Positions 49,759 to 59,605 are shown, counted from the stretch's first letter. The stretch: 64,000 nucleotides of DNA from Prauserella endophytica (GCF_005146945.1 NZ_SWMS01000002.1:496001-560000); one strand, 5' to 3'. The notes: generated by a model from the sequence alone, not told the origin. Program-made: numbers and translations.

Positions 49759-51120
49759 ATGGGTGACACCGCAACCGGCCAGGCCGAACCGACCCGCCGC
49801 GAGGTCCGGCTCGTCGTGGCGTCGAGCGTCGTCGGCACCACCGTCGAGTGGTACGACTTCTTCCTCTACGGCACCGCGGCCGGCATCGTCTTCAACAAGT
49901 TCTACTTCCCCAGCGAAGACCCCCTGGTCGGCACCCTGCTGGCGTTCGCGACCTTCGCGCTGGGCTTCGTCGCCCGGCCCGTCGGCGGGCTGATCTTCGG
50001 CCACATCGGCGACCGCATCGGTCGCAAGAGGACACTCGTCGCCACGATGCTCATCATGGGCATCGCGACATGTGCCATCGGCCTCATCCCCACGTACGCC
50101 AGCATCGGCGTCGCGGCGCCGATCCTCCTCGTGCTCATGCGGCTGGCGCAGGGCATCGCGATCGGCGGGGAATGGGGCGGCGCCGTGCTGATGTCCGTGG
50201 AGTACGCCCCGAGGAACCGGCGGGGCCTCTACGGCAGCTTCCCTCAGCTCGGCCTGGCGCTGGGCCTCGTGCTCGGCACCGGTGTCTTCGCGGGACTGGG
50301 CGCGATGATGGACGAGAGCGCGTTCCTCTCCTGGGGCTGGCGCATCGCGTTCCTCCTCTCCGCCGTGCTCGTGATCGCGGGCATGGTGATCCGGCTCAAG
50401 GTGATGGAGACCCCGGCGTTCCGCAGGCTTCAGCAGACCGAGGCGCGCGCGAGCGTGCCCGCGCTCGAAATGGTGCGCAACAAGCTCTCGCGCCGGCACG
50501 TGCTGCTGGGCATGGGCAGCCGGTGGGTCGAGGGCGTCGCGTTCAACACCTGGGCCGTCTTCTCGATCTCGTTCGGCACCGGCACGCTGGACATGCCGCA
50601 GCAGACGTTGCTGATCTCGGTGATGATCGCCGCGGTGACCATGGTGGTGTTCATCCCGTTGTTCGGCAGGCTGTCCGACACGGTCGGCCGTCGGACGCTG
50701 TTCGGCTGGGGCGCGCTGCTGACGGGCGTGGTCGCCTATCCGGCTTTCGCGCTGCTCGGCACGGGAACGCCACTGCTCGCGGGCGCCGGGCTGGTGCTGG
50801 CGCTAGGTGTGCTGTACCCGGTGCTGTACGGCCCGCAGGCGGCGTTCTACTCGGAGATGTTCCCGGTCAGCGTCCGGTGCACCGGGATCTCGTTCGTGTA
50901 CCAGTTCTCCGGCATCTTCGCCTCGGGTCTCACACCCCTGGTGCTGTCGTACCTGGTGGGTCTCGACGGCGACGGCTACCCGCTCGTCGTGACCTACCTG
51001 GTGGTCGCCGCCGTGGTGAGTGCCGTGTGCACCTTCGCGGTGCGCAAGCGGGATCTCCGGCTGATCGCCGAGGCCGAGGAGTCCGATATGGACTCGGCGC
51101 GGGACGCGGTGCGGTCGTGA
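49759..51120 (+). CDS. MFS transporter, metabolite:H+ symporter (MHS) family, carrier 2
   Basis: A 453-residue twelve-helix carrier with MHS hallmarks: TTVEWYDFFLYGTAAGIVFN, GHIGDRIGRKRTLV, GIAIGGEWGGAVLMSVEYAP and YGPQAAFYSEMFPVSVRCTG. It is a homologue of the carrier at 23661-25010. It follows the iron alcohol dehydrogenase by 19 bases with GGAGGT before the ATG, so the two should be co-transcribed. An MFS carrier next to a sulfonate alcohol dehydrogenase suggests isethionate uptake (IseU-like role), inferred from context. Confidence 0.85.
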   Translation: MGDTATGQAEPTRREVRLVVASSVVGTTVEWYDFFLYGTAAGIVFNKFYFPSEDPLVGTLLAFATFALGFVARPVGGLIFGHIGDRIGRKRTLVATMLIMGIATCAIGLIPTYASIGVAAPILLVLMRLAQGIAIGGEWGGAVLMSVEYAPRNRRGLYGSFPQLGLALGLVLGTGVFAGLGAMMDESAFLSWGWRIAFLLSAVLVIAGMVIRLKVMETPAFRRLQQTEARASVPALEMVRNKLSRRHVLLGMGSRWVEGVAFNTWAVFSISFGTGTLDMPQQTLLISVMIAAVTMVVFIPLFGRLSDTVGRRTLFGWGALLTGVVAYPAFALLGTGTPLLAGAGLVLALGVLYPVLYGPQAAFYSEMFPVSVRCTGISFVYQFSGIFASGLTPLVLSYLVGLDGDGYPLVVTYLVVAAVVSAVCTFAVRKRDLRLIAEAEESDMDSARDAVRS

Positions 51121-51124
51121 CACG

Positions 51125-51157
51125 GGTGTGGTGCGTGCCCGCCGCACGCACCACACC
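51125..51157. terminator. Perfect bidirectional hairpin
   Basis: GGTGTGGTGCGTGC and GCACGCACCACACC form a perfect 14-bp stem with a 5-base loop, exactly between the convergent MFS and iron-permease genes. It marks the right end of the sulfonate block. Confidence 0.8.
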
Positions 51158-53254
51158 TCACGTGCGCGTGCGGCTGCGGTACAGCAGCCAGACGAAGTAC
51201 GGCGCACCGAACACCGCGGTCATGAGACCCGCCGGGAGCTGATCCGGCGCGATCACCGTGCGCCCGATGGTGTCGGCGACACACACCAGGAGCCCGCCGA
51301 GCAGCGCCGACACCGGAAGGGCGCGGCTGTGTCGTCGGCCCACGATCGCGCGGGCCGCGTGCGGAGCCACGAGTCCCACGAAGGAGATCACCCCGACACC
51401 AGCGACCGCGGCGCCGGTCAGCAGCACGGCGCAGCCGAGCATCAGCAGCCGCGACCCCGCCACCGGCACGCCCAGCACCCGGGGCGTCTCGTCGTCCAGC
51501 GACAGCAGGTCCAGGTCCCGGCGGGCGCGGACCAGCACCGGGATCACGAGCGCGAGCGCCAGCGCCATCGGTACGAGGTGCTCGAAGGCGCGACCGTAGG
51601 TGGAGCCGCCGAGCCACGTCAGCGCCTTCGTCTCGTTCCACGGATCCGACAGGGTGATAAGCAGGATCACCAGTGCCTGTGTGCCCGCCTGCACGCCGAA
51701 GCCGATCAGCACCAGCCGCTCGCTCGCGAACCCACCCCGCGCTGCCATGGCGAACACCACGACCGTCGCCAGCGCCGCGCCCAGTCCCGCGAAGCCCGCC
51801 TGGGTCCAGAACCCGACACCGGGCACGAGCGTGATCACTGCGACCGCGCCCAGACCGGCGCCGCCCGCGACACCGATGATCCCCGGCTCCGCCAGCGGGT
51901 TGCGTGCCACCGCCTGCACCAGGGCGCCCGCCAGCGCGAGCGCGGCACCGGCGAGCAGCGCGGCGACCACGCGGGGCAGCCGGTTCTCCATGACGTTCGA
52001 GACGATCGGGCCAGCCTGGCCGCGCACCCAGTTGACGACGTCACCCAGCAGGATGCCGATGTCGCCGAGCAGGACCGAGGCGACGACCGCGCCGAGCGCC
52101 AGCACGATCAGCGTGCCGAGGATGAGCCGATAGCGCAGCGCGCCGAGGGTGCCTCGCGTACCGGCGGCGGGTGGCTCCGTGGCCGCCGAGGAGACGCGGA
52201 TGTTGCGGGCCAGTACGACGAGGAACACGGCGCCGAGCACGGTCGTGACCACGCCCGTCGGCACCTCCAGCGCGTTCTGCGAGCCGATGAGCGCACGCAG
52301 CAGCAGGTCCGCGCCCAGCAGCAGCGTGACGCCGAGCGCGGCCGACACCGGGATCAGCACCGCGTGCCGGTGCAGCCCGGGCACGGCGTTCGCGAGCAGG
52401 CGGGCCAGTGCGGGCGCGGCCAGGCCGACGAAGCCGATCGGCCCGGCCAGCGTCACGGCCGCCGCGGACATCAGCACCGCGAGCCCGATCCCGGCGAATC
52501 GGATCCGTCCCACGTGGACACCGAGGGTCCTGGCGTGGTCCTCGCCGAGGTACACGAGGTCGAGCCGCCGGGAAAGGGCGAGCAGCAGCACCAGCCCCAC
52601 GCCGATCACGGGTCCGAGCGTGAGGAGGCCGCCGAGGCCGTTCTGGCCCAGCGAGCCCGAACCCCACGCGAACAGGCCCCTCGTCTCCTGCGCGAACAAC
52701 AGCAGCAGCATGCTCGTCGCGGCCTTCATCGCGAGCGCGATGGCGGTGCCCGCGAGCACGAGCCGGACGATCCCGGCGCCCCCGGTGCCGGACAACGTGA
52801 GCACCAGTGCCGCGGCGCCGAGCCCGCCCGCGAAGGCGATACCGGCCGCGCCCGCGAGCGGCAGCGAGAAGCCGAACGCCGCGACGGCCACGATGGCGAG
52901 GTGGGCACCGGCGTCGACGGCGAGCGTGTCCGGTGACGCCATGATGTTGCGCGCCACCGTCTGCAGCACCGCCCCGGCCACACCGAGTGCGATGCCCACC
53001 ACCACCGCCGCGAGCAGGCGGGGCAGCCTCGACTCCAGCACGACGGCGGCGGTGTCGCCGGTGCCGCCGCCGAACACGAGCCGGAGCACGTCGAGCGCGT
53101 TCACGGCCGACGTGCCCTGGGTCAGGTGCAGCGCCGAGCCCGCGGCGATGAGCACGCCGAGGCCCACGGCCAGCAGCGCGAGCCGCCCGCGCCGCCGCCG
53201 GGCCGGAGCGTGTGGCGACGGCGCGGGTGGAGCCGCGACGGTGTCAGTGTCCAC
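51158..53254 (-). CDS. FhuB-type fused iron-siderophore ABC permease (two FecCD domains)
   Basis: A 698-residue permease in which two FecCD domains are joined, the first about residues 25-350 and the second about 365-690. Both repeat the pattern ESRLPRLLAAVVVGIALGVAGA / ENRLPRVVAALLAGAALALAGA and GFVGLAAPALARLL / SFVGLVAPHAARAI. One chain would form the whole membrane channel. GTG start; a GTCCACTGTGGAG palindrome overlaps it. It is the last gene of an ATPase-SBP-permease operon controlled by an iron box. Confidence 0.93.
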   Translation of the reverse strand: MDTDTVAAPPAPSPHAPARRRRGRLALLAVGLGVLIAAGSALHLTQGTSAVNALDVLRLVFGGGTGDTAAVVLESRLPRLLAAVVVGIALGVAGAVLQTVARNIMASPDTLAVDAGAHLAIVAVAAFGFSLPLAGAAGIAFAGGLGAAALVLTLSGTGGAGIVRLVLAGTAIALAMKAATSMLLLLFAQETRGLFAWGSGSLGQNGLGGLLTLGPVIGVGLVLLLALSRRLDLVYLGEDHARTLGVHVGRIRFAGIGLAVLMSAAAVTLAGPIGFVGLAAPALARLLANAVPGLHRHAVLIPVSAALGVTLLLGADLLLRALIGSQNALEVPTGVVTTVLGAVFLVVLARNIRVSSAATEPPAAGTRGTLGALRYRLILGTLIVLALGAVVASVLLGDIGILLGDVVNWVRGQAGPIVSNVMENRLPRVVAALLAGAALALAGALVQAVARNPLAEPGIIGVAGGAGLGAVAVITLVPGVGFWTQAGFAGLGAALATVVVFAMAARGGFASERLVLIGFGVQAGTQALVILLITLSDPWNETKALTWLGGSTYGRAFEHLVPMALALALVIPVLVRARRDLDLLSLDDETPRVLGVPVAGSRLLMLGCAVLLTGAAVAGVGVISFVGLVAPHAARAIVGRRHSRALPVSALLGGLLVCVADTIGRTVIAPDQLPAGLMTAVFGAPYFVWLLYRSRTRT

Positions 53255-53261
53255 TGTGGAG

Positions 53262-54242
53262 TCAGTGGCCGAGCGCGGCGATGGCGGCGTCGACGTACTG
53301 CTCCATGGACTTCACGCCACCGAACATCCACAACGAGTCCGGCAGGCGCTCGACCTTGCCGCTCTTCACGAACGGCAGGTTCTGCCAGATGGCGTTGTCC
53401 GCGAGCTCGTCGGCGTACGGGTCGCCGAAGGCGTCGTTGGCCATGTACCAGAACCGGACGTCCGGCAGCTGGGTCAGTCCCTCCACATCGGCCTGCGCGA
53501 GGCCGTAGGCGGCGTCGCCCTCCATCGGCCACGCGTTGCCGAGTCCGATGCGCTCGAACACCGCGGACACCAATGAGCCCTTGGTGAACGGGCGGATGCT
53601 CACCGAACCGGAGCTCACGTAGGCGTCGGAGAAGGCAACCTGCTCACCGGCCGCGCCGAGCCGCTCCACCTCGGCCTTGCCCTCGGCGAGCCTGGTGTCG
53701 AACTCGGTCTTCAGCTGAGCCGCCTTGTCCTCGGTGCCGGTGGCCTTGGCGATCAGGTCGAGGCTCTCGAACATGGACCCGATGGGGTTCTCGGCGTCGC
53801 CACCCTCGATGACGAGCACCGGGACCTTCGACTCGATCTGCTCCAGCGCGCCCTCGACGAGGCTGTCGGTCACGACCACGAGATCCAGGTCCAGCGAGCC
53901 AAGGGTGTCGATGCTCGGCTCACCACGGGTGCCGAGGTCCGTCGGGGTGTCGTCGAGCGGCGCCGCGCTGACCCACTGGCCGTAGCCCTCGATGTCGGAG
54001 ACACCGACCGGCATGACGCCGAGCGACACCAGGTGCTCGACGCCGTTCCACTCGGTGGCCGCGACCCGCTCCGCCGGGCCGTCCAGCTTCACCTCCTTGC
54101 CCCGCGAGTCGGTGACCCTGATCGGGTCCCCGCCGTTCGCGGCGGCCGGGTCGGCACCGCTGGCGTCCTCCGTGGTCCCGCAGCCGCTCAGCATCAACGC
54201 GGCGGCCGCGGACAGGCCGATGATCACACGGGTGGTGCGCAT
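53262..54242 (-). CDS. Iron-siderophore ABC transporter substrate-binding lipoprotein
   Basis: A 326-residue FecB/FhuD-type protein with the lipobox LMLSGC. It has the type III binding-protein layout: VAATEWNGVEHLVSLGVMPV, SIDTLGSLDLDLVVVTDSL, an interdomain helix and the closing LPDSLWMFGGVKSMEQYVDA. It captures a ferric siderophore or heme-like ligand outside the cell and delivers it to the fused permease eight bases downstream. The siderophore is not predictable; no siderophore biosynthesis genes are in the window. Confidence 0.9.
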   Translation of the reverse strand: MRTTRVIIGLSAAAALMLSGCGTTEDASGADPAAANGGDPIRVTDSRGKEVKLDGPAERVAATEWNGVEHLVSLGVMPVGVSDIEGYGQWVSAAPLDDTPTDLGTRGEPSIDTLGSLDLDLVVVTDSLVEGALEQIESKVPVLVIEGGDAENPIGSMFESLDLIAKATGTEDKAAQLKTEFDTRLAEGKAEVERLGAAGEQVAFSDAYVSSGSVSIRPFTKGSLVSAVFERIGLGNAWPMEGDAAYGLAQADVEGLTQLPDVRFWYMANDAFGDPYADELADNAIWQNLPFVKSGKVERLPDSLWMFGGVKSMEQYVDAAIAALGH

Positions 54243-54280
54243 TCTTCTCCTGTATTCATCTGGGGACCGGAAAGCGCCGG

Positions 54281-55120
<840 letters not shown>

Positions 55121-55130
55121 AGCCTCACAG

Positions 55131-55149
55131 TAAAGACAGCCTTGCCTAA
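55131..55149. promoter_or_regulatory. IdeR/DtxR-type iron box
   Basis: TAAAGACAGCCTTGCCTAA matches the 19-bp consensus TTAGGTTAGGCTAACCTAA at about 13 positions, including the outer and central bases. It lies directly before the ATP-binding gene, so iron-bound IdeR/DtxR would repress the importer. Confidence 0.65.
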
Positions 55150-55197
55150 CATACAAGCGTTGTGGCCCTCAGCACATTCCAGACGTCCGGGTAGCGG

Positions 55198-55524
55198 TCA
55201 GTACATTCGCGACAGGGCGTTCAGGATCGCCACGATCACCACGACGGCGCTCACGGTGCCGAGGGTGCCCGCCAGGATCAGGCCGGTGCCGAACGACCGC
55301 CACGGCGGGCGGGGCCGCGCGGCCTTGAGCACGATCCCCGCCAGGACGGCGGCGAGCACGACGCCGAGGAACACCTGTGCGTACTCGCCGCCGCGCCAGC
55401 CGAGATCCCAGAACAGCCGCTGCCGGAAGCCCAGCACCACCACGGACAGCAGCACGATCGGCACCAGGAAGCCGGCGAGAGCCGGGCCGAAGCGGTTCCG
55501 GTTCTCGCCCGCTGGTTCGGTCAT
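55198..55524 (-). CDS. Small membrane protein, unknown function
   Basis: A 108-residue protein from an ATG at 55524. Three hydrophobic stretches are visible: ALAGFLVPIVLLSVVVLGF, YAQVFLGVVLAAVLAGIVL and LILAGTLGTVSAVVVIVAIL, separated by short basic loops (RQRLFWDLGWRGGE, RPRPPWRS). I recognise no family. It stands alone, reading toward the iron operon, whose promoter lies 50-70 bases beyond its stop. Confidence 0.55.
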   Translation of the reverse strand: MTEPAGENRNRFGPALAGFLVPIVLLSVVVLGFRQRLFWDLGWRGGEYAQVFLGVVLAAVLAGIVLKAARPRPPWRSFGTGLILAGTLGTVSAVVVIVAILNALSRMY

Positions 55525-56055
55525 GGTTCCAGGGTCCCCCGGCGACCCCTGGCCGCGCCTGAGTAGGACTACCCGGAACGCGCCGTCGGAGCGGCTGGAC
55601 TCCCGGCGCCCGACTCGATCGCGAACGACCGGCCGGTGCGGATCGGGGGGTGCCGGGCAGGCTGGCGTGGGCGACCACGCGGTAGTCGGCGGCGTGCCGC
55701 TTCGTGTACACCGTGCGGCTGCGCCGGAGGAAACCAGCGATGGCACGGCGGCTCCAGTGCGCCGTGGAGTTCGCGATCGACGTGATCGCTGGCCGTGCTC
55801 CTCGCTGTCTTGCAGGGCGCGGGTGTCGCCACGGCGAGCCGATGCCGACGCGGCAAAGGCGCGAGCTGGCGGCTGCCGGTGGGTGACAGCCAGCGCCGTG
55901 GCGCCCGTGCCGCGGCGCCCGCCCGAGCGGGGTCTCCGCCGCGCCGCCAGCGAGGGATCCGCTCGGCGAGTGATGGCCGCTTGGTGTCAGAACGCGCTTC
56001 TCGTCTGGCAGAAGTCGTTAACTTCACCGGAGCAGGAACTCGGAAAGGACCCCTC
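55525..56055. other. Gene-poor stretch with a possible regulator remnant
   Basis: No convincing gene is seen in these 531 bases. On the plus strand around 55740-55800 a frame reads CAVEFAIDVIAGR, which recalls the start of HxlR-type regulators, and a shifted frame continues LLAVLQGAGVATASRC. This could be a frameshifted remnant, but the match is short. The 3' end carries GGAAAGGA before the next lipoprotein gene. Confidence 0.3.
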
Positions 56056-57312
56056 ATGCGCACTCGCCCGGCCGTCGTGCTCGCAGCCGGCCTGCTTCTC
56101 GTCGCCGGCTGCTCGACCGGCGGACAGCCATCGGCCGCCCCGGAGCTCCCCGCGCCGAGCAAGGAGCTCGTCGCGTGGGCGGACACGGTGTGCACCAGCG
56201 TGAAGCTCGTCGACGGCCTCCGGTCGCACGCCGACTCCGGGTACTACGCCTCGGCGGTGACCACCGACGTGGTCGCCGCGCTGGAGACCCTGGACGTGCT
56301 CCGGCCGTCCGGGATCAAACAGGCCGACAGCTACGTCGGCGGCCTGGTGAAGGCCCTCGAGCGGCTACGGGACCAGCTGCCGACCGGCGAGGAGGGTCAG
56401 CAGGTCGACGCGGCACGGATCACCGCGCTCGTCGACGAGGTCGGGAAGCAGAAGCCCGCGCTCAGCAGGCTCGCCGGACGCACGCGGGCCCTCGGGCCGT
56501 CCTACCACCTCGCCCCGCGGTGCGCGCCGCTGAAGCGCCCGCCGGAGTCGGCCACCCGCGCGACGCGCGCGCTGGTGACGTGGGCGGACACGATGTGCGA
56601 GGGCGTGTCGTCGATCGAGACGCTGCCGGCGGCGGGCGACGAGCTGCTCAAGCACCCGAGGTTCGCGCAGTTCGAGGACATGGAGCTGTCGTCTTACCTC
56701 ACGTCGGTTCATAGCCAGGTAGCGTCCATTGTGGACCCACTGGCGGGGCTGGAGGAGACCCGCGTCGCCGAGGTCGACGCCTACCGCGACGAGCTGGTCG
56801 GCGCGCTGCGCGACGCCGCGTCCCGGCTGCCGCGGCAGACCTCGGCACTCGATCTCCACGACGTCCCGCTCGGACAGCTGCGGGAGCGGGCGAGCCAGGC
56901 GGCCGCCACCGTGTCGGCGCTCGAGCCGAAGGCCAGGGAGCTGCCGGACCTGGCACGCAGGCACCCCGCACTCGCCGACGCCTACCACCTGGCACCGCAC
57001 TGCGACGATGAGCCGTCGACCCCGGCGACCACCATCACGCTCCCGAAGGCCGAGAACGGGACCGACTTCGCCGCGTGCCAGGGCGGCACGTGCCAGATTG
57101 AGGTCTCCGGGCCGAAGGACGTCACCGTGCGGGGCAACGTCTTCACGATCGCCGTGAGCGACGGCACGGTGTGGCTGGCCAGCGGCAGCGGCCTGATCCG
57201 CCTGACAGGACCGGGAACGGCGCAGTTCGGAGCGGCCGGGGCGACGGTGGTCTTCGAGGTCGTGGCCTCCACCGACACTGCCGCTGTGCTGGACGTCTCC
57301 ACCACGGACTAG
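56056..57312 (+). CDS. Lipoprotein with an internal duplication (WADTxC...YHLAPxC), unknown function
   Basis: A 418-residue lipoprotein (lipobox LLVAGC, Cys19). Two tandem, diverged helical repeats are visible: residues 41-156 and 176-316. Each opens with WADT-x-C (WADTVC, WADTMC) and closes with YHLAP-x-C (YHLAPRC, YHLAPHC), so a disulfide between first and last Cys of each repeat is likely outside the cell. The C-terminal domain (about 335-418) is a beta-rich module with another cysteine pair (DFAACQGGTCQIEVSGP). I do not recognise the family. It stands alone and converges with the sigma factor gene. Confidence 0.7.
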   Translation: MRTRPAVVLAAGLLLVAGCSTGGQPSAAPELPAPSKELVAWADTVCTSVKLVDGLRSHADSGYYASAVTTDVVAALETLDVLRPSGIKQADSYVGGLVKALERLRDQLPTGEEGQQVDAARITALVDEVGKQKPALSRLAGRTRALGPSYHLAPRCAPLKRPPESATRATRALVTWADTMCEGVSSIETLPAAGDELLKHPRFAQFEDMELSSYLTSVHSQVASIVDPLAGLEETRVAEVDAYRDELVGALRDAASRLPRQTSALDLHDVPLGQLRERASQAAATVSALEPKARELPDLARRHPALADAYHLAPHCDDEPSTPATTITLPKAENGTDFAACQGGTCQIEVSGPKDVTVRGNVFTIAVSDGTVWLASGSGLIRLTGPGTAQFGAAGATVVFEVVASTDTAAVLDVSTTD

Positions 57313-57381
57313 TCCCCCCGCCCAGGCGGCGCCTCACCGCGTTGCCGGAAAGCCCGAGCAGGACCCGGTACGAGGGCTTCC

Positions 57382-57429
57382 CTCCGCCTTGCGGAGCTCG
57401 GTGGCTGGGGTCCCGCGGGGACACCAGCC
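57382..57429. terminator. Two hairpins between convergent genes
   Basis: CTCCGC-CTT-GCGGAG (57382-57396) is followed by a second hairpin, GGCTGGgGTCCC with GGGACaCCAGCC (57403-57429), which pairs over 11 of 12 positions with a GCG loop. They lie between the duplicated lipoprotein and the sigma factor gene and probably terminate both. Confidence 0.6.
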
Positions 57430-57492
57430 GTCTGGCTCGCCGCTCGCCACGGGCGGGGCTGTTCAGAACACCAGCGTGCGTCAGCTCCCGGC

Positions 57493-58389
57493 TCATCGGA
57501 GGGTCAGCGGGGTCTCGCACGCGACGCGGGTCAGCTTCTCCGGGTTGCGGACGTAGTACGCGCCGGTGATGCGGCCGTCCTCGATCCGGACCGCCATGAC
57601 CCCGTCGAGCTCGCCGCCCAGGCGCAGAACGAGTGCCGGGTTGCCGTTGACCACGGTGGACTCACCGGTGATCGTGCCTTCGGCCTTGCCGAGGCTGCCG
57701 ACCATGAAGCGAACCAGCTTGTCGGCGCCGACCACGGGCCGCAGCGCGGCCTGCTTGACGCCGCCGCCGTCGCTCACCAGCACGACATCGGGGGCGAGCA
57801 CGTCGAGGAGGCTCTGTACGTCCCTGGTCTCGAGTGCGCGCCGGACCGACTCCAGCACCTCCCGGGCCTCGTGCGGGGAGACCACCTGGCGAGGACGGCG
57901 GGCGTCGACGTGCCGGCGGGCGCGGTAGGCGATCTGGCGGACGGCCGCGGGGCTCTTGTCCACGGCGGCCGCGATGTCCTCGTAGCTGATCTCGAAAGCC
58001 TCGCGCAGCACGAAGACGGCGCGCTCGGTGGGCGACAGCGTCTCGAGGACGAGCATCATCGCCATCGACACGCTCTCGGCGAGCTCGACGTCCTCGGCCA
58101 CGTCCGGTGTGGTGAGCAGCGGTTCGGGCAGCCAGGGGCCGACGTACGCCTCCTTGCGGCGGGTCATGGTGCGGAGTCGGTTGAGCGACTGCCGGGTGGT
58201 GATCCGGACCAGGTACGCGCGCTGGTCGCGCACCTGCTCCAGGTCCACTTTGACCCACCGCAGCCAGGTCTCCTGGAGGACGTCCTCCGCGTCGGCCGCC
58301 GAGCCGAGCATCTCGTAGGCGACTGTGAAGAGCAGGTTGCGGTGGGCGACGAAGGCGTCCGTCGCCGGGTCGGTGGCGTGATCGCTCAA
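57493..58389 (-). CDS. sigJ: ECF41-type RNA polymerase sigma factor (SigJ-like)
   Basis: An ECF sigma factor of about 298 residues. Sigma2 (FTVAYEMLGSAADAEDVLQE, RAYLVRITTRQSLNRLR) is followed by the ECF41 linker signature GPWLPEPLL, sigma4 (LSPTERAVFVLREAFEISYED) and a C-terminal SnoaL-like domain of about 100 residues ending in the group motif NPEKL. In ECF41 factors this extension replaces an anti-sigma factor. A TTG at 58389 with AAGGAGAGG upstream is preferred; a GTG at 58410 is in frame. It lies just after an FAD oxidoreductase gene, the kind of partner ECF41 factors control. Confidence 0.9.
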   Translation of the reverse strand: MSDHATDPATDAFVAHRNLLFTVAYEMLGSAADAEDVLQETWLRWVKVDLEQVRDQRAYLVRITTRQSLNRLRTMTRRKEAYVGPWLPEPLLTTPDVAEDVELAESVSMAMMLVLETLSPTERAVFVLREAFEISYEDIAAAVDKSPAAVRQIAYRARRHVDARRPRQVVSPHEAREVLESVRRALETRDVQSLLDVLAPDVVLVSDGGGVKQAALRPVVGADKLVRFMVGSLGKAEGTITGESTVVNGNPALVLRLGGELDGVMAVRIEDGRITGAYYVRNPEKLTRVACETPLTLR

Positions 58390-58417
58390 CGTCGACCGCC
58401 TCTCCTTCACGGGTCGT

Positions 58418-59605
58418 TCAGCGGGCGGCCGGCGCCTCGTCGCGCATGGCCTGGAGCCGCTCCCGACGCTTGGCGTCCTTGAACTTCCAGGTGTATGAGC
58501 CGGGCTCGCGGCCCTCGTCCGTCAGCCGGTGGACCAGATCCCGCATAGCCCGCGCCTTGATCTTCGCGGCAATGCGGCCGCCGAGGTAGAACCCCTTCAC
58601 GGTGTCGTCGCCGGCGGCTAGCTGCACGGTGGCGGCGCGGCTGCCCACGCCGATGCACTGGCCGAAGAACCCCAGGTCGATGGTTGCAGGTTCCGCTTCG
58701 GCGATCCGGTCGAGCACCGTGTCCGCGGCGTGCGCGCCCAGCGGAGTCGCGGACTGGCAGCTCATGCGCAGCGGCAGGCCCGATGGGGCCGCCGAGTCTC
58801 CGGCGGCGACGATGTGCGCGTCGTCCACGCTCGTCAACGTCTCATCGGTGAGCAGACGCCCCATGGCGTCGGTGCTGAGCCCGCTGCGGGCGGCCAGGTC
58901 CGGCACGCCGAACCCGGCGGTCCAGATGGTCACCTCGCTAGGAAGCTCGCGGCCGTCGCCGAGCCGCACGGCGTCGCGGGTCACGGCCGTGACCTCCACG
59001 CCGGGGCCGTCGAGCACGGTCACCCCGAGCCTGGCCAGCTGCCTTGCGACCGAGCGCCGGCCTCGTGGGTGCAGGTACGGACCGAGCACCCCGCCGCAGA
59101 CGAGGGTCACGGCGCGGCCCTCCTCCGCCAGCTCGGCGGCGACCTCGATGCCCGTCGCACCGGCTCCGACCACGGTCACCGGGGCCGTGGCGGGCGCGGC
59201 CTCGAGGACCGACCGCAGCCGCCGCGCCTCCTCCAGGGTGGCGACCGGATAGGCGAACTCGGTCGCGCCGGAGACGCGGGGCCCCGCGCTGCCACTGCCC
59301 AGCGCGTAGACCAGGTAGTCGTAGGCGACGCCCTCGCCGCTCGCCAACGTAACCGCGCGCCGGGCCGGGTCGATCCGGGTCGCGGTGTCGACGACCAGCC
59401 GGACGCGCTCGGCCAGGATCTCCCGGTAGTCGACGATCGCGTCGTGCGAACCGCCCACCAGCTGGTGCAGGCGGATCCGGTGGACGAAGCTCGGGCGCGG
59501 GTTGACCAGGGTCACGGTCACGTCGTCGCGCCGCGTCAGCCGGTTGGCCGCCATGACGCCGGCGTACCCGCCGCCGATCACGACGACCTCGGTGTTCTCA
59601 GCCAT
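58418..59605 (-). CDS. NDH-2-like FAD-dependent oxidoreductase (ECF41 partner)
   Basis: A 395-residue pyridine-nucleotide disulfide-type oxidoreductase. FAD binds at VVIGGGYAGVMAANRLTRRD and NAD(P)H at VTVVGAGATGIEVAAELAEEG; there is no redox Cys pair, so it resembles type II NADH dehydrogenases. HRIRLHQLVGG and YDYLVYALGSGS are typical. Genes of this kind are common partners of ECF41 sigma factors. It is the first gene of the two-gene operon with sigJ, and an ECF41-like promoter can be read upstream. Confidence 0.85.
   Translation of the reverse strand: MAENTEVVVIGGGYAGVMAANRLTRRDDVTVTLVNPRPSFVHRIRLHQLVGGSHDAIVDYREILAERVRLVVDTATRIDPARRAVTLASGEGVAYDYLVYALGSGSAGPRVSGATEFAYPVATLEEARRLRSVLEAAPATAPVTVVGAGATGIEVAAELAEEGRAVTLVCGGVLGPYLHPRGRRSVARQLARLGVTVLDGPGVEVTAVTRDAVRLGDGRELPSEVTIWTAGFGVPDLAARSGLSTDAMGRLLTDETLTSVDDAHIVAAGDSAAPSGLPLRMSCQSATPLGAHAADTVLDRIAEAEPATIDLGFFGQCIGVGSRAATVQLAAGDDTVKGFYLGGRIAAKIKARAMRDLVHRLTDEGREPGSYTWKFKDAKRRERLQAMRDEAPAAR

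Noticed and set aside
55131-55149. Zur (zinc) box instead of an iron box
   Set aside because: The sequence follows the TTAGG...CCTAA pattern of IdeR/DtxR sites and precedes a siderophore importer.
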